Part shown: piece by piece, positions 27,198 through 36,567 of the stretch
Numbering within the stretch: position 1 is the stretch's first letter
Layout: each line of letters begins with the position of its first letter
Assembly: GCA_033763895.1 (NCBI GenBank)
Contig: JANRJQ010000004.1
Location: 895,074-959,073, forward strand
Origin: Chloroherpetonaceae bacterium
GTDB lineage: Bacteria > Bacteroidota > Chlorobiia > Chlorobiales > Thermochlorobacteraceae
DNA: 64,000 nt
Reading direction: 5' to 3'
Translations under genes and position numbers: made by a program
Notes under the pieces: model-generated
What the model saw: only the letters and a program-made list of their open reading frames with translations
What the model was told of the DNA's origin: nothing
Databases searched by the model: none

Positions 27198-27535
27198 TTG
27201 GTTCTCCTTAAATTAGTTGCGAACAAATTGTGAAATATGACTCCCGGTTCGGTTATCGCTCCGAAATTGGAAGTAGTTGAGATGGAAAATTGGAATGAAA
27301 TTCGATTCGCCTTTATTGGCAATAGAGAAGGGCAGTATATTTGGGACAGGGCACCGGTATCAATGGCCATAAATCAGTTTTGCCGTTGAATAAAACGGCG
27401 TTGTCTCTCAGTTAATGGAATGTTCAATGTTCTTTCCTGACATTATAACGGCAAAAATGCCTTCCGTTAATATCGGGCAACAAAAATACATTTTAACCCG
27501 TCAATTCAAAATGAATCTCTTCACAAGCCGTCTTT
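27198..27535. other. Gene-free region upstream of glutamate dehydrogenase
   Basis: This stretch shows no gene. It must contain the gdhA promoter but no consensus was clear. A short hairpin-forming pair, GCCGTT at 27382-27387 and AACGGC at 27394-27399, is the only structure seen. Confidence 0.4.
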
Positions 27536-27571
27536 AAAAAAATCACGCACCGAGCTTTCACCCGATGCGTG
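27536..27571 (-). terminator. Rho-independent terminator, leftward
   Basis: On the minus strand an 11-bp stem (27561-27571 with 27544-27554, two G-U pairs), a 6-base loop and a run of seven T downstream. It ends the transcript of the hypothetical exported protein at 27643-28278. Confidence 0.85.
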
Positions 27572-27642
27572 TCTCTACCAACAAAGCGAAAACCACACAC
27601 TGTTTCCGCTATGCAACAACAGCACAAAGAACAACTCCGTAT

Positions 27643-28278
27643 TTATCTTCCGGCAACCGGCGTTTCACTCGACTCCTTCAATTCGCGAATGAGGGTTATC
27701 GAAATCTGTTCATAGTTTAAGCCTTTTGATTCCTTCATTGAAGGGGTAAGTTTAGACTCAGAAACAAGTGAAACCTTATTCGAAACCAAATTCGGATAAG
27801 CAGATTCAAACTCTTCCATTGACGCAACAAGTACCGTTGAAGATGATTTCATTTCTTTCATCACCACTGCCGATTTTGCCGAACCTTTGCTTTGAACCAT
27901 TTGAATTTTTTCAACTAACGCGGCTTTGATGCCTGCCTTTTCACTCACGATAGACGAAAGCAAGGTGTTTGTTTTCGCTCTTGGCTTTGCGATTTGTACG
28001 GTGAATACCAAATCCGCTGCGAGCGCTTCATGCGCAATTGAATTTACCGTTTGAAATACCGCAGCCGATTTCGGGTTACCGCCGTTCAAGCGAAGCTTTT
28101 GGGTTTGAATAAATTCGGGGAAAAGCAATTCTACATCGGATGTTACCAATTGGCCGTTTTCAATTCGAATCGAAGCGAACTTTTCAAGCTTTTCATTTAC
28201 AGTTTGCGCCACCGAGCCATACGGCAAGGTGATGAACGACATTACGATTATCAGGATTGAAATTATTTTCTTTTTCAT
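27643..28278 (-). CDS. Hypothetical exported protein
   Basis: I do not recognise this 211-residue protein. Residues 1-25 (MKKKIISILIIVMSFITLP...) form a signal peptide ending in GSVAQ, so it is exported. The rest is rich in Ser, Lys, Val and Ala (for example SKGSAKSAVVMKEMKSSS), has no cysteine, and shows no known motif. GGAGG six bases before the ATG at 28278 decides the start against an in-frame TTG four codons upstream. It has its own terminator and is probably transcribed alone. The divergent gene at 28474 encodes a secreted glycosidase; a link between them is only a guess from position. Confidence 0.75.
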   Translation of the reverse strand: MKKKIISILIIVMSFITLPYGSVAQTVNEKLEKFASIRIENGQLVTSDVELLFPEFIQTQKLRLNGGNPKSAAVFQTVNSIAHEALAADLVFTVQIAKPRAKTNTLLSSIVSEKAGIKAALVEKIQMVQSKGSAKSAVVMKEMKSSSTVLVASMEEFESAYPNLVSNKVSLVSESKLTPSMKESKGLNYEQISITLIRELKESSETPVAGR

Positions 28279-28473
28279 TTGTACCTCCAAAGTTTGTATG
28301 ACCTTTTGTTCTCTTTTTTGATAAATTTCTTACACAAAGTTACACCCTTTGTTACGTGCAAATCCATCGGCAAAAATGCGTAATTTTATGCTGCATCATT
28401 TACTACGGGTTTTTACGTAGAGCACTTCACAAACAAATCACCTTTCACAATACTTCTGGTTCGTGGCACATCA

Positions 28474-30867
28474 ATGATCACCTTCAATACAAGCACCCAT
28501 CAGTTTTATGGATTGATTTCCATTTCAAGGTCGAGTCATCGCGCGTTGATGATGTGCGTGGTTCTCTCAATAGCAATGAGTTTTTGTATTCCAATCATTG
28601 CTCAGGAATCAGCACAATCTCCTCTACACCATACTGTAAAGCTTGAAAAGGGTGAAATGGTAATGGCTAAAGTATCAACGAATTCGTTTGTCCGTGCCGA
28701 AGCCGTTTCAGATTCTGCACTCACTTTTGTTTATCAATTGCCACCCCAACATCAAGGAGAAGCGTGGGGCGAGGCGCGATTTCACTTTGAACCTTCTCTT
28801 GCTCTTAAATCATTTGCCGATGCTCGAGAAACTGCCGTAGGCATTGATATCTTTAACCCGATGCACCGTGAAGTTTTTATTTTTCTTGGGCTCGATTCAA
28901 AGCCATTCGATCAATCCACGAGGCTTTCGGGCTGGGTTCGTCTGCCGCCTCAAAAGCAATCCCGCATTCATTTGTATTTCCCTTCGGCTTATGCAAATGA
29001 TTCTCCGAAACGCTTGAAGGGCTATCCTCCATTGGGTGGGGCTTTACCGGTGTGGAATGTTCTTTCACCTCAAGGATTTGAAGAGAGTTCCATTTCTCTT
29101 TTGCTGCTATCGGTTAAGAATCCTTCCTTCGATACGCTGCAAGTTCAACGTGTCTTTTTCTTTAATTCTGATTCCCTCTTCCGAGGGATAATCGATGCTT
29201 ACGGTCAGTTTGCGTATGGAAATTGGGAAGGCAAGCTCCCTTCAAATTCAAATAGATCACAAGCAGCCCAGTTTCTTACTCGTGAGCGACAGAAAGAATC
29301 CAAGGCATTGTCTAAAGCGACGCAACCGGAGCAAAATGCAATAGGCGCTTGGCGAAAATCACTAACATTTTCGAATGTCATTGGAAAAGCGGGGTTCTTT
29401 CGTGTGGGAATGGCAAACGAAAAGTGGTGGTTTATGGCACCTTCTCGAAGCAACACCACAAACCCATTTTTTTCTTTGGGAATGGGGCTTTTGACGACCC
29501 ATAGCGGAAGTTATGAAGTTGAATATCAATTGCCATCTCCCGATAAGAGTGAAACGGCTTCTTCACGAAAAGCAGCATCATTTGCTCGATTTCACCAAAC
29601 CATACCCGAAAAAAGTGAAGGACTGACCAAAGAAATCCCTGATCTTGGATATTTCCCGGGTGTTGGCAGTTCAATGGTGAATTACTACTGGCAGAATTGT
29701 CTTCTCAAATATTCACCACAAAATCCGAGAGACCTTTACCGAATTCTTCCCGATATCGCTTATAGGCGCTTGCGCTCGTGGGGTTTTAATACAGTTGGAA
29801 ACTGGTCAAACGATTTTACCCCGCAATCAGCCGCGCGCTCGCTAAGAGAAAGAAAGGGAGAGCAATATGTTCTGCCTTCACGAAAACTTCCTTATGTGAT
29901 AACCCTTTATAGTTATATCGGTGCCCCGTCAATTCGTCCGGATTATTTTATGCCCGACGTTTTTCATCCAGCTTTTGCAGAGCACGCGTTACGGGTATTT
30001 CAAAATGAAATTGCGCGTGCAAATGGGAAAAACCTTACCGGAAACGATTTGCGAAATGACCCGATGATCTTAGGTTACTTTATTGATAATGAACTGCCGT
30101 GGGATATCACGCCCGATGGTTCAAATTCATTTTATTTAATCAAGCAAATCTTTTCTTCCACATCGGTTTCACGCCAAGTATTGATAGATTCTCTTAAAGC
30201 GCGTTACAACGGCTCTATAGAGGCGCTTACCAATTCGTGGCGACTCTCTTCTCGTCCAGCTTCTTGGGAGAACTTAAGTTTCCCCGCTGAATTAACCGCG
30301 GAAGCAACATCCGATTTCTCTCATCTGACCTTGATTTTTGCACGAGCTTATTTTTCAACGGTTCGCCAAGCCCTTCAACGAGTTGATTCAAACCACTTGT
30401 ATCTCGGTTGCCGTTTTGCCACTTTCACGCCTGAATTGATTCAAGCATCAAATGAACTGTGCGATGTGGTTAGTTTTAATGTTTATGCGGATTCGCTCAC
30501 TTCTTGGAAGCGGATTAAGGTGTTCAGAGCTGCCCAAACCAATAAGACCTTAACTAAACCGATTATCATTGGTGAATTTCATTTTGGCGCGGAAGATCGC
30601 GGTCTTTCGGGTGGGTTGGTGAATAAACACTCCACCGCTGCGCGTGCTTTAGCCTATGAAGCGTTTGTGGCCTCCGTTTCAAAGGAACCTCAATTGGTTG
30701 GATGTCATTGGTTTCAATATGCAGATCAAGCCTTGACGGGGCGAACGGACGGAGAGAATTACAACATCGGGTTTATTGATGTACTTGATTCACCCTACAC
30801 ACAGCTTGTGTCATCCGCAAGTAAAGCACACCGCTCGCTTTATTCAATTCGTTTTGGTCGTCGTTGA
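28474..30867 (+). CDS. Secreted clan GH-A glycoside hydrolase (GH42/GH50-like)
   Basis: A 797-residue exported protein whose C-terminal half looks like a TIM-barrel glycosidase of clan GH-A. The predicted acid/base is Glu540 in GYFIDNELPWD and the nucleophile Glu701 in IIIGEFHFGAED, about 160 residues apart, as usual for the clan. RLRSWGFNTVGNW, DVVSFNVYADS and GCHWFQYADQALTG are also typical of beta-galactosidase- and agarase-like enzymes. The N-terminal ~350 residues are probably beta-sandwich carbohydrate-binding. The signal segment (LMMCVVLSIAMSFCIPIIAQ) starts at residue 25, so translation may really begin at the ATG at 28549 or 28552. The target polysaccharide cannot be told. The 3' end overlaps the convergent gene by 24 bases. 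Confidence 0.75.
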   Translation: MITFNTSTHQFYGLISISRSSHRALMMCVVLSIAMSFCIPIIAQESAQSPLHHTVKLEKGEMVMAKVSTNSFVRAEAVSDSALTFVYQLPPQHQGEAWGEARFHFEPSLALKSFADARETAVGIDIFNPMHREVFIFLGLDSKPFDQSTRLSGWVRLPPQKQSRIHLYFPSAYANDSPKRLKGYPPLGGALPVWNVLSPQGFEESSISLLLLSVKNPSFDTLQVQRVFFFNSDSLFRGIIDAYGQFAYGNWEGKLPSNSNRSQAAQFLTRERQKESKALSKATQPEQNAIGAWRKSLTFSNVIGKAGFFRVGMANEKWWFMAPSRSNTTNPFFSLGMGLLTTHSGSYEVEYQLPSPDKSETASSRKAASFARFHQTIPEKSEGLTKEIPDLGYFPGVGSSMVNYYWQNCLLKYSPQNPRDLYRILPDIAYRRLRSWGFNTVGNWSNDFTPQSAARSLRERKGEQYVLPSRKLPYVITLYSYIGAPSIRPDYFMPDVFHPAFAEHALRVFQNEIARANGKNLTGNDLRNDPMILGYFIDNELPWDITPDGSNSFYLIKQIFSSTSVSRQVLIDSLKARYNGSIEALTNSWRLSSRPASWENLSFPAELTAEATSDFSHLTLIFARAYFSTVRQALQRVDSNHLYLGCRFATFTPELIQASNELCDVVSFNVYADSLTSWKRIKVFRAAQTNKTLTKPIIIGEFHFGAEDRGLSGGLVNKHSTAARALAYEAFVASVSKEPQLVGCHWFQYADQALTGRTDGENYNIGFIDVLDSPYTQLVSSASKAHRSLYSIRFGRR

Positions 30868-31755
30868 TGAATTCGACTCGCGCTCAAAGTAATTGAAATC
30901 AAGCTTGAAAATTAGCATTGTAAGGAAGGTATGTTCCATTCGATTTGCTGCATTCGGGATTGAACCAATGATTCTGTTTTGATAGAGCACGTCGAGTGAA
31001 ACCGAGGGGGAAAAGATGATTCGGGGCCCGATTTGAAAGCGGTTTTGATTGAAGAATTGGGTTTCGGGGATGAAGAAATATTCATTATTGACCACTCCGC
31101 TCAATGACTCTGAGATCGGAACAACAGCATCGGCACGGAGTCGAAATCGCCACGAGCCCGGTGGCAAATCATCAAAGTTGTTCACGCCCACATACCACCG
31201 CCACTCCGCCCTTGCTCGAATTGGAATAGCCACTTGCCCCAATTTTACTTCCCAAAGGCCTTGCAGGAATGCAATTTCAAGAATACGATTGTTGATTGGG
31301 GTGAGCGCGGTATAGCCTAAGCCTGCAGAAAAATCAGGTGAAATGCGATAATTCAAAAGCCCACTAAAAACGGTGGTCTGAAATTGCGTGCTGTTTTGAA
31401 TAAATCGCACTTGAACAAACCCGTTGAATGAAAGCGGCGTCTCTTTGAACCGCACAATAGCGAGTCCGCTCGACCACGAGGCGGCATCGTGGGTAAAAGG
31501 CTGCGCTAGAATGGGTTCAACGGCACTTTGCATGACGAGTAGATACCCCAACCAAACTGCGCGTATCACCGATTTGGATCTTCCGATTGCACGTGATTTG
31601 ATTCCGAATTGCCTTGGAGGCGAGTGCTTTATTGGGAAAAATTTGTTTGGGCTTAAAGCAAAGGGGAGCGCAAATGCGCAAAGAAAAAAACAATAAAAGA
31701 AAAACACAAGAAGTGGCGTAGCAGCAATCATTTTGTGCGCAGGTTCGGGCTGCAT
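30844..31755 (-). CDS. DUF2490-like outer-membrane beta-barrel protein
   Basis: A 303-residue exported protein. The C-terminal ~220 residues have alternating hydrophobic strands rich in aromatic residues (FSAGLGYTALTPINNR, EWRWYVGVNNFDDLPPG, RFRLRADAVVPI, NEYFFIPETQFFNQNRFQIG), the usual appearance of a DUF2490 beta-barrel. The first ~60 residues are odd: two hydrophobic stretches separated by a basic segment. A GTG at 31569 would give a normal signal peptide (VIRAVWLGYLLV to ILAQ) and may be the true start. It is convergent with, and overlaps by 24 bases, the glycosidase gene. Its cargo or partner is unknown. Confidence 0.65.
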   Translation of the reverse strand: MQPEPAHKMIAATPLLVFFFYCFFLCAFALPFALSPNKFFPIKHSPPRQFGIKSRAIGRSKSVIRAVWLGYLLVMQSAVEPILAQPFTHDAASWSSGLAIVRFKETPLSFNGFVQVRFIQNSTQFQTTVFSGLLNYRISPDFSAGLGYTALTPINNRILEIAFLQGLWEVKLGQVAIPIRARAEWRWYVGVNNFDDLPPGSWRFRLRADAVVPISESLSGVVNNEYFFIPETQFFNQNRFQIGPRIIFSPSVSLDVLYQNRIIGSIPNAANRMEHTFLTMLIFKLDFNYFERESNSSTTTKTN

Positions 31756-31811
31756 TAATACGTATAATCCGAATGTGCGCGTACTGAGCGTGCTTCAGTA
31801 CCAGCGATTAA

Positions 31812-32672
31812 TTAAACAGCCGCTAATATACCGAAAAGTATGCTTGAAAATCGCTCCTTTGCCGCTTCTGCAACATGCTGAACATCTTCGTGAGAAAGTT
31901 TTTCGAGAGAAAGCCCCGCACCTTTATTGGTTACAAGCGAAATCCCCAAGACTTTCAATCCTCGCTCCGCCGCTACCGTTGCTTCAAGCACCGTGGACAT
32001 TCCTACCAAATCCGCGCCCATTCGCCCAAGCGTGCGAATCTCGGCGGGGGTTTCATACGAAGGGCCTAAAAGCCCTGCATAAACGCCTGTTCTCAGGCGA
32101 ATGGATTTTTCAAGAGCGGTTTTTATCGCCAATTTCATCAATGCGTCATCGAAAGGAATCAACGGTTTTTTCGTCCCTTGCCACTTTCTTCCAAAGCGAA
32201 ATAGATAGGGCAATTGAAGGTTCAGAAAATCGGTGATGAGGCAAAGCTCGCCCGCTTCAAACTCGGGGTTTACGCCGCCTGCTGCATTCGTGAGAATGAG
32301 ATTTGATGTTTTAAGTTTTGAAAGCAGCCTGAGGTAGAAAAGGACTTCTTCGGGATGCTTGCCTTCGTAGAGATGTGAGCGACCTTTGAAGAGCACCACT
32401 TGATTTTCTCGCCCGGCTTCGCTTACGGTTCCGAAAATCATTTTTCCTTGATGCCCTGCCACGCCCGGCAAAGGATAGTGAGGAATTTCGGAAAACTCAA
32501 TTGAGGCATAAGGAGAAATTCTTTCACCGAAGCTACCTAACCCTGAACCAAGCACCACAGCGGTTCGCGGCCGAAATGCGCCTATCTTTCGAAGAATGAA
32601 TCCGGCGGCTTCCTCAGCGCGCGATTCCCATTCTTCTTCAGTGTGAGCATCAATCGATTCAGCTTTCATCAT
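31812..32672 (-). CDS. Purine-nucleoside phosphorylase
   Basis: A 286-residue cytoplasmic enzyme that splits inosine or guanosine with phosphate to give the base and ribose-1-phosphate, for purine salvage. Family marks are VVLGSGLGSFGERI near residue 40, the phosphate loop FKGRSHLYEGKHPEEV, NLILTNAAGGVNPEFEAGEL, AGLLGPSYETPAEIR and the purine-binding VTNKGAGLS. The length and motifs place it in the trimeric (PNP type II, PunA-like) branch. Two ATG codons in a row open the frame (32672 and 32669). It is followed on the same strand by nothing close; the next upstream gene on that strand is the ferritin-like protein. Confidence 0.93.
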   Translation of the reverse strand: MMKAESIDAHTEEEWESRAEEAAGFILRKIGAFRPRTAVVLGSGLGSFGERISPYASIEFSEIPHYPLPGVAGHQGKMIFGTVSEAGRENQVVLFKGRSHLYEGKHPEEVLFYLRLLSKLKTSNLILTNAAGGVNPEFEAGELCLITDFLNLQLPYLFRFGRKWQGTKKPLIPFDDALMKLAIKTALEKSIRLRTGVYAGLLGPSYETPAEIRTLGRMGADLVGMSTVLEATVAAERGLKVLGISLVTNKGAGLSLEKLSHEDVQHVAEAAKERFSSILFGILAAV

Positions 32673-32708
32673 TTGGACTTTATCACCTTAGTAAAATGCC
32701 CTTAAAAA

Positions 32709-33293
32709 CTATGATCTTTTTAGAAACTCCAATTGGGAGGAGTCGATAGAACCGGGAATATCACCGCTTAAAACACCCTTTAAGACAATAAAGTGTGCAG
32801 TTTCAATCGGATAAGTATTGGCAAAGAACCTGCGAACTTCGGGAATGTTTAGCTCTCCAGTGACCCAACGGAAGTATGCTTCTGCTGCTTGGAGCTCCAA
32901 ATCTCTTGCTAAAGTGAGTACACTGGTTTGATTGGTTAAGCCGCTAACTCGTGCATCAGGGAGTGCAATATTTATGTCGTATGATGCAAAACCTAAGCGG
33001 CGTCGCAAAGCATTTAACTCTTGAAAATGAGAATAATGATGATCGCGATAAAGCACTGCCACCGAAAGCAACGACGTATCAGTAATCAATCCTGAGCTTG
33101 CGGCTGCATCATAGGTTTTAACGGCAACACCTTCCATTTCAACAGCCTCGGTTAAAAATGCAAGATCGGTTTCTAGTACTTTATCATTGCTTGTTACGCT
33201 TGATTCGCAAGAACTGAGTAATAGCGATGCCGCACCGGCACCGCCGGCAAGGCTAAGAAGACTGGTGTTTTTGAGGAAGTCACGACGGTTCAT
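32709..33293 (-). CDS. Ferritin-like exported protein (Tat-type)
   Basis: A 194-residue exported helical protein of the Ferritin_2 group. The ATG at 33293 begins MNRRDFLKNTSLLSLAGG, a twin-arginine signal, and a Cys in LLLSSCES may be a lipobox. After it come helices with evenly spaced Glu and His: LTEAVEMEGVAVKTYDAA, LYRDHHYSHFQELNALRR, LARDLELQAAEAYFRWV and YPIETAHFIVLKG, which could form a di-metal site. Iron storage or oxidation, or a manganese-catalase-like role, is possible; the exact activity is not known. An upstream ATG-like start at 33365 would place 24 residues before the twin-arginine motif and is less likely. No terminator is seen before purine nucleoside phosphorylase, 36 bases downstream. 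Confidence 0.78.
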   Translation of the reverse strand: MNRRDFLKNTSLLSLAGGAGAASLLLSSCESSVTSNDKVLETDLAFLTEAVEMEGVAVKTYDAAASSGLITDTSLLSVAVLYRDHHYSHFQELNALRRRLGFASYDINIALPDARVSGLTNQTSVLTLARDLELQAAEAYFRWVTGELNIPEVRRFFANTYPIETAHFIVLKGVLSGDIPGSIDSSQLEFLKRS

Positions 33294-33417
33294 ATCAGTT
33301 GAAATTGATTCTAAATCGAAAAAGCTTTTTATAATACAATGAATCAACAAAAAACTTTGAGCCAAAGTTGAGGGCTGTGAGGAATCGCACGATTATTTTT
33401 TATGTGACCTAATGATT

Positions 33418-33813
33418 CTATTCATTCTTAGTGGTTTCGCTTTCGCCTGTATGGTTTGAATTTCGAGTTTCGTTTTTACGTGCTTCTTTCAGCAACGCAT
33501 CGATGCGAGAGGCTTGTTCCGTAAAATCATCAAGGTAAAATTCAAGTTCAGGGATTCGGCGAAATTGATTTCGAATCTTGAACGCGAGCTCTTTGCGGTA
33601 ATGCTTATTCTCCTTGCGTAAATGCTCCAAAATGGATTGCGATAGGTCTTTACTACCTAAGACGGATAAATAAAACCTTGCAATTCCAAGGTCGGGCGTG
33701 ACCTTCACATTGACAATAGTCGTTAACCCGCCGTTGCGTGGAAGTTCGCGCTCAAAAATAGTGCCCAGTTCGCGTTGAAGCAGCTCGGCCACTCGCTCTG
33801 TTCGAATTGACAT
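33418..33813 (-). CDS. rbfA: Ribosome-binding factor A
   Basis: A 131-residue protein that binds the 30S subunit and helps 16S rRNA maturation, especially in cold. It begins MSIRTERVAELLQRELGTIF, the family N-terminus, and continues with the KH-like core: VTPDLGIARFYLSVLG, RKELAFKIRNQFRRIPELEF and FYLDD. The C-terminal ~25 residues are a charged tail (ARKNETRNSNHTGESE) not shared by all members. rbfA often follows infB; here its neighbours are a serine hydrolase and the ferritin-like protein, so the usual nusA-infB-rbfA order is broken. Confidence 0.94.
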   Translation of the reverse strand: MSIRTERVAELLQRELGTIFERELPRNGGLTTIVNVKVTPDLGIARFYLSVLGSKDLSQSILEHLRKENKHYRKELAFKIRNQFRRIPELEFYLDDFTEQASRIDALLKEARKNETRNSNHTGESETTKNE

Positions 33814-33910
33814 AATGATTTTTTTTGTTCTAAGAAGTTACACCTCTTTTAGAGATTTACTTTCATTTTTCGAGCTTCGCATTTCGAACTTTTCTCGCTG
33901 CTTTTCTTCA

Positions 33911-35095
33911 TTATAACAGATTGCTTTCGCTTTCACTTCGGGATTCAATAACCCTCAAAAGCTTGAAGCATAGCGTCGTGAGATTTTCAGCAGTAAACGG
34001 GTTTACATTCGATAGAACCACCACACCGGAATTTCTGCCGGGGTTGATGGCAAGCGCAGAAGTATATCCGCCGGTTGCACCATTGTGCCAATAAATCGGT
34101 TCGCCGCTTTTGCGATAAGCAATTTGCCAGCCATAGCCGACCCCGCTGCTTTCATTCACGCGGAAGGTTTCTCTACGCGATTGATCTAATATCTCAATTA
34201 ACGCTGTAGGCGTGAGCCCTAAAGCCGCTTGCACTAAACGCGACAAATCCTTTACAGAAGATAGAATCGCTCCCGCGGGGGCAGAGACAGCAAAATCCCA
34301 ATTGGTTGCCTCGCCGCCAAATAAGTTAATCCCCTTCACAAGCTTACCTTCAATTGCATCTCGTTTAGTGGTGCTTTGCGTCATGCCAAGCGGTTGAAAA
34401 ATTCGTTCTTGCAGCAACACCTCATAACTTTTACCGGTTCGCCTCACCAACGCTTCTCCCAAAAGCGATGCACCCAAATTGGAGTAACTTTCTGTGGTGC
34501 CCGGTATGGTATCCAATTCCATTTCATTTTTCAAATAGTTTTCAAGCGCCTCTTGTGTAAACGAACGATAAGGGTTGTACTTAAAACTCGTGATAAATTC
34601 AATCATTGGTTTTATAGATGAACCCGCCACGCGCGGCAAGCCGGATGTGTGATTGGAGAGATGGGTCAGTGTTACCGGCGTGCCGGCTCGCTCACCCGCT
34701 TTTAAGGGGAAAGGGAAAAACTGTTGCAATGAATCATTCAGCCCCACTTCTCCGCGCGAAACAGACGAAAGAAATAAAATTGAGGTAAAGAGTTTGGTAA
34801 TGGAGCCAATTTCATAAATATTCTCGGCGTTCTCGATTGTCAGCAGTTCATTGGCTGAAACTCGCACTCCGTAAAACTCAACGAGGCTATCTTTCACCAC
34901 CGCAATGGCGAGTTCCGCCCCTTCGGGGTACTCTTGAAGATAAGTGGAAAGGGTATCGGTGAAGGCTTGGGTTATCACGGGATACTTGCTAATCAATGAA
35001 TTTTTTATTTCACTATTCTGATTGGAACAGCTAAAACAGAGAAAAAATAAACAAAGAGCTCCCCCAAATTTTATGAAAATGGACTTGAGTTTCAT
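33911..35095 (-). CDS. Beta-lactamase-family serine hydrolase lipoprotein
   Basis: A 394-residue exported lipoprotein (lipobox LFFLCFSC, Cys near 23) of the class C beta-lactamase / penicillin-binding-protein-like family (EstB, AmpC-like). The catalytic SxxK is in EIGSITKLFTS near residue 98, the second motif YSN is in TESYSNLGASLLGEAL, and the third (HxG) is HNGATGGYTSAL. Most Bacteroidota proteins of this type are esterases or D-aminopeptidases and not resistance enzymes. The GMTQSTTKRD segment is typical. It is transcribed toward rbfA; leucine dehydrogenase lies upstream and is separated by a terminator. Confidence 0.88.
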   Translation of the reverse strand: MKLKSIFIKFGGALCLFFLCFSCSNQNSEIKNSLISKYPVITQAFTDTLSTYLQEYPEGAELAIAVVKDSLVEFYGVRVSANELLTIENAENIYEIGSITKLFTSILFLSSVSRGEVGLNDSLQQFFPFPLKAGERAGTPVTLTHLSNHTSGLPRVAGSSIKPMIEFITSFKYNPYRSFTQEALENYLKNEMELDTIPGTTESYSNLGASLLGEALVRRTGKSYEVLLQERIFQPLGMTQSTTKRDAIEGKLVKGINLFGGEATNWDFAVSAPAGAILSSVKDLSRLVQAALGLTPTALIEILDQSRRETFRVNESSGVGYGWQIAYRKSGEPIYWHNGATGGYTSALAINPGRNSGVVVLSNVNPFTAENLTTLCFKLLRVIESRSESESNLL

Positions 35096-35114
35096 TCTTT
35101 CAGTTTTTGAAATT

Positions 35115-35145
35115 AAAAAGGGTTACCCTTTCGAGTAACCCTTTT
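35115..35145 (-). terminator. Rho-independent terminator of leucine dehydrogenase
   Basis: An 11-bp stem (35116-35126 with 35135-35145); on the minus strand it ends in five T. It lies about 20 bases beyond the leucine dehydrogenase stop. Confidence 0.82.
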
Positions 35146-35166
35146 GAAATGATTTGAGTTTCAGAT

Positions 35167-36327
35167 CTATTTTGTTCGATGATTGTTCATTTCACCCAAG
35201 CGGCCGTTGTAGCGACTGACGCCGGCGTAAATATTATTAATCATCCCGATTTTCTGTAAGCGGTCTTCCGCAAGGGCAATTGCCGCGGAATTCGGGAGGA
35301 TGTTATCGCGTTTGGCTACTCTTAAAATATCGCGAATGACATCATAGATTTCCTTCACTTGCGAGAGCGCGCGTTCGCGGTTGTAGCCTTCAAGTTCATT
35401 GGCCACATTAATCAGCCCACCGGAGTTAATCACAAAATCGGGCACATACAAAATGCCTTTATCGATGAGCATTTGCTCGTGAAACCCTTCGTCCTTCAAT
35501 TGATTATTAGCGCAGCCTGCCACAATATCTACTTTCAGTTTTGGAATGGTGTCGCTATTAAGCACGCCACCAAGCGCTGCCGGACAAAAGATGGCACCTT
35601 CAAGATTAAATATTTCATCGGGCTTGACATACTCAGCGCCGTATTCTGTCACTATTCTGCGAGCCTTTTCTTCGAAAATATCGGTGATTTTCACGATTGC
35701 GCCTTCGCTGCGAAGATATCCGCAAAGGTGATACGCCACTTGCCCGGCGCCTTGAACAATTACCACTTTGCGGCTCAAGCTATCGTTGCCATATCGCTCG
35801 GCGCAAGCAGCTTTCATGCCCATATAAACGCCGAGTGCGGTGACGGGAGAAGGGTCGCCGCTACCGCCCAGCGCGCGAGAAATCCCCGTGACATACTTGG
35901 TTTCCATCCGCACCATTTCCATATCGCGCACATCGGTGCCGACATCCTCGGCTGTGATATAGCGGCCGGCAAGCCCTTCGACAAAGCGGCCGTAGGTTCG
36001 GAAAAGGGCTTCTGATTTGTGCTTTTTGGAATCACCGATAATCACGGCTTTTCCGCCGCCCAAATTAAGGCGCGCAACAGCGGCTTTGTAAGTCATTCCG
36101 CGAGAAAGGCGTAGGGCATCGATAATTGCTTCGTTATCGGTTGCATAAGTCCACATTCTTGTCCCACCTAAAGCTGGGCCAAGCGTGGTATTGTGGATAG
36201 CAATAATGGCTTTTAATCCAACTTTAGGGTCGGAGCAAAAGACAAGCTGTTCGTGTTCAAATTTTTGAAGTTCTTCAAAGAGCGAAAGGGAGACAACTTC
36301 TTCAGGAGCAACGGCAAAATTGGTCAT
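35167..36327 (-). CDS. Leucine dehydrogenase (Glu/Leu/Phe/Val family)
   Basis: A 386-residue NAD-dependent enzyme that deaminates leucine, valine and isoleucine to their 2-oxo acids. It carries the short-type family marks: IIAIHNTTLGPALGGTRMW, LSRGMTYKAAVARLNLGGGK (the Lys residues bind the substrate and act in catalysis), ITAEDVGTDVRDM and the coenzyme loop VIVQGAGQVAYHLCGYL. The length near 365-390 and the GLGGGTRM-like segment fit leucine rather than glutamate dehydrogenase, which is 432 residues here. The ATG at 36327 is the likely start; a TTG three codons earlier is possible. With the methylmalonyl-CoA mutase downstream in the window it supports branched-chain amino-acid breakdown. Confidence 0.92.
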   Translation of the reverse strand: MTNFAVAPEEVVSLSLFEELQKFEHEQLVFCSDPKVGLKAIIAIHNTTLGPALGGTRMWTYATDNEAIIDALRLSRGMTYKAAVARLNLGGGKAVIIGDSKKHKSEALFRTYGRFVEGLAGRYITAEDVGTDVRDMEMVRMETKYVTGISRALGGSGDPSPVTALGVYMGMKAACAERYGNDSLSRKVVIVQGAGQVAYHLCGYLRSEGAIVKITDIFEEKARRIVTEYGAEYVKPDEIFNLEGAIFCPAALGGVLNSDTIPKLKVDIVAGCANNQLKDEGFHEQMLIDKGILYVPDFVINSGGLINVANELEGYNRERALSQVKEIYDVIRDILRVAKRDNILPNSAAIALAEDRLQKIGMINNIYAGVSRYNGRLGEMNNHRTK

Positions 36328-36567
36328 AATGGTCAATGTGAGTTAATTGGAAAAAATCCGTTTTTTATAACGGAATAAAGTTCGTTTAATGTGACTAAAG
36401 TTATCAGCAATGTGAAAGCAAGTTAGAAAAGATTTTACCAAAAGCAAACGATTAATCGCATCCATACTCATTTCCTTAATTTTTTTAAATCGCCTGTAGG
36501 TCATTGATTTTACTATCAGAGTTGCACTTTCGCTTTTTTAATCAAATTTTATTTTCAAAAAAAATTT

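Noticed and set aside
28356..28646. 96-residue open frame upstream of and overlapping the glycosidase start
   Set aside because: No ribosome site or protein features; overlaps the signal-peptide region of the real gene in another frame.
31733..32236. 167-residue open frame on the plus strand
   Set aside because: Antisense to purine nucleoside phosphorylase.
33911..35095. Serine hydrolase as an antibiotic-resistance beta-lactamase
   Set aside because: Lipoprotein of the broad AmpC-like esterase group; nothing in the sequence shows resistance activity.
35359..36015. 218-residue open frame on the plus strand
   Set aside because: Antisense to leucine dehydrogenase; no family signal.
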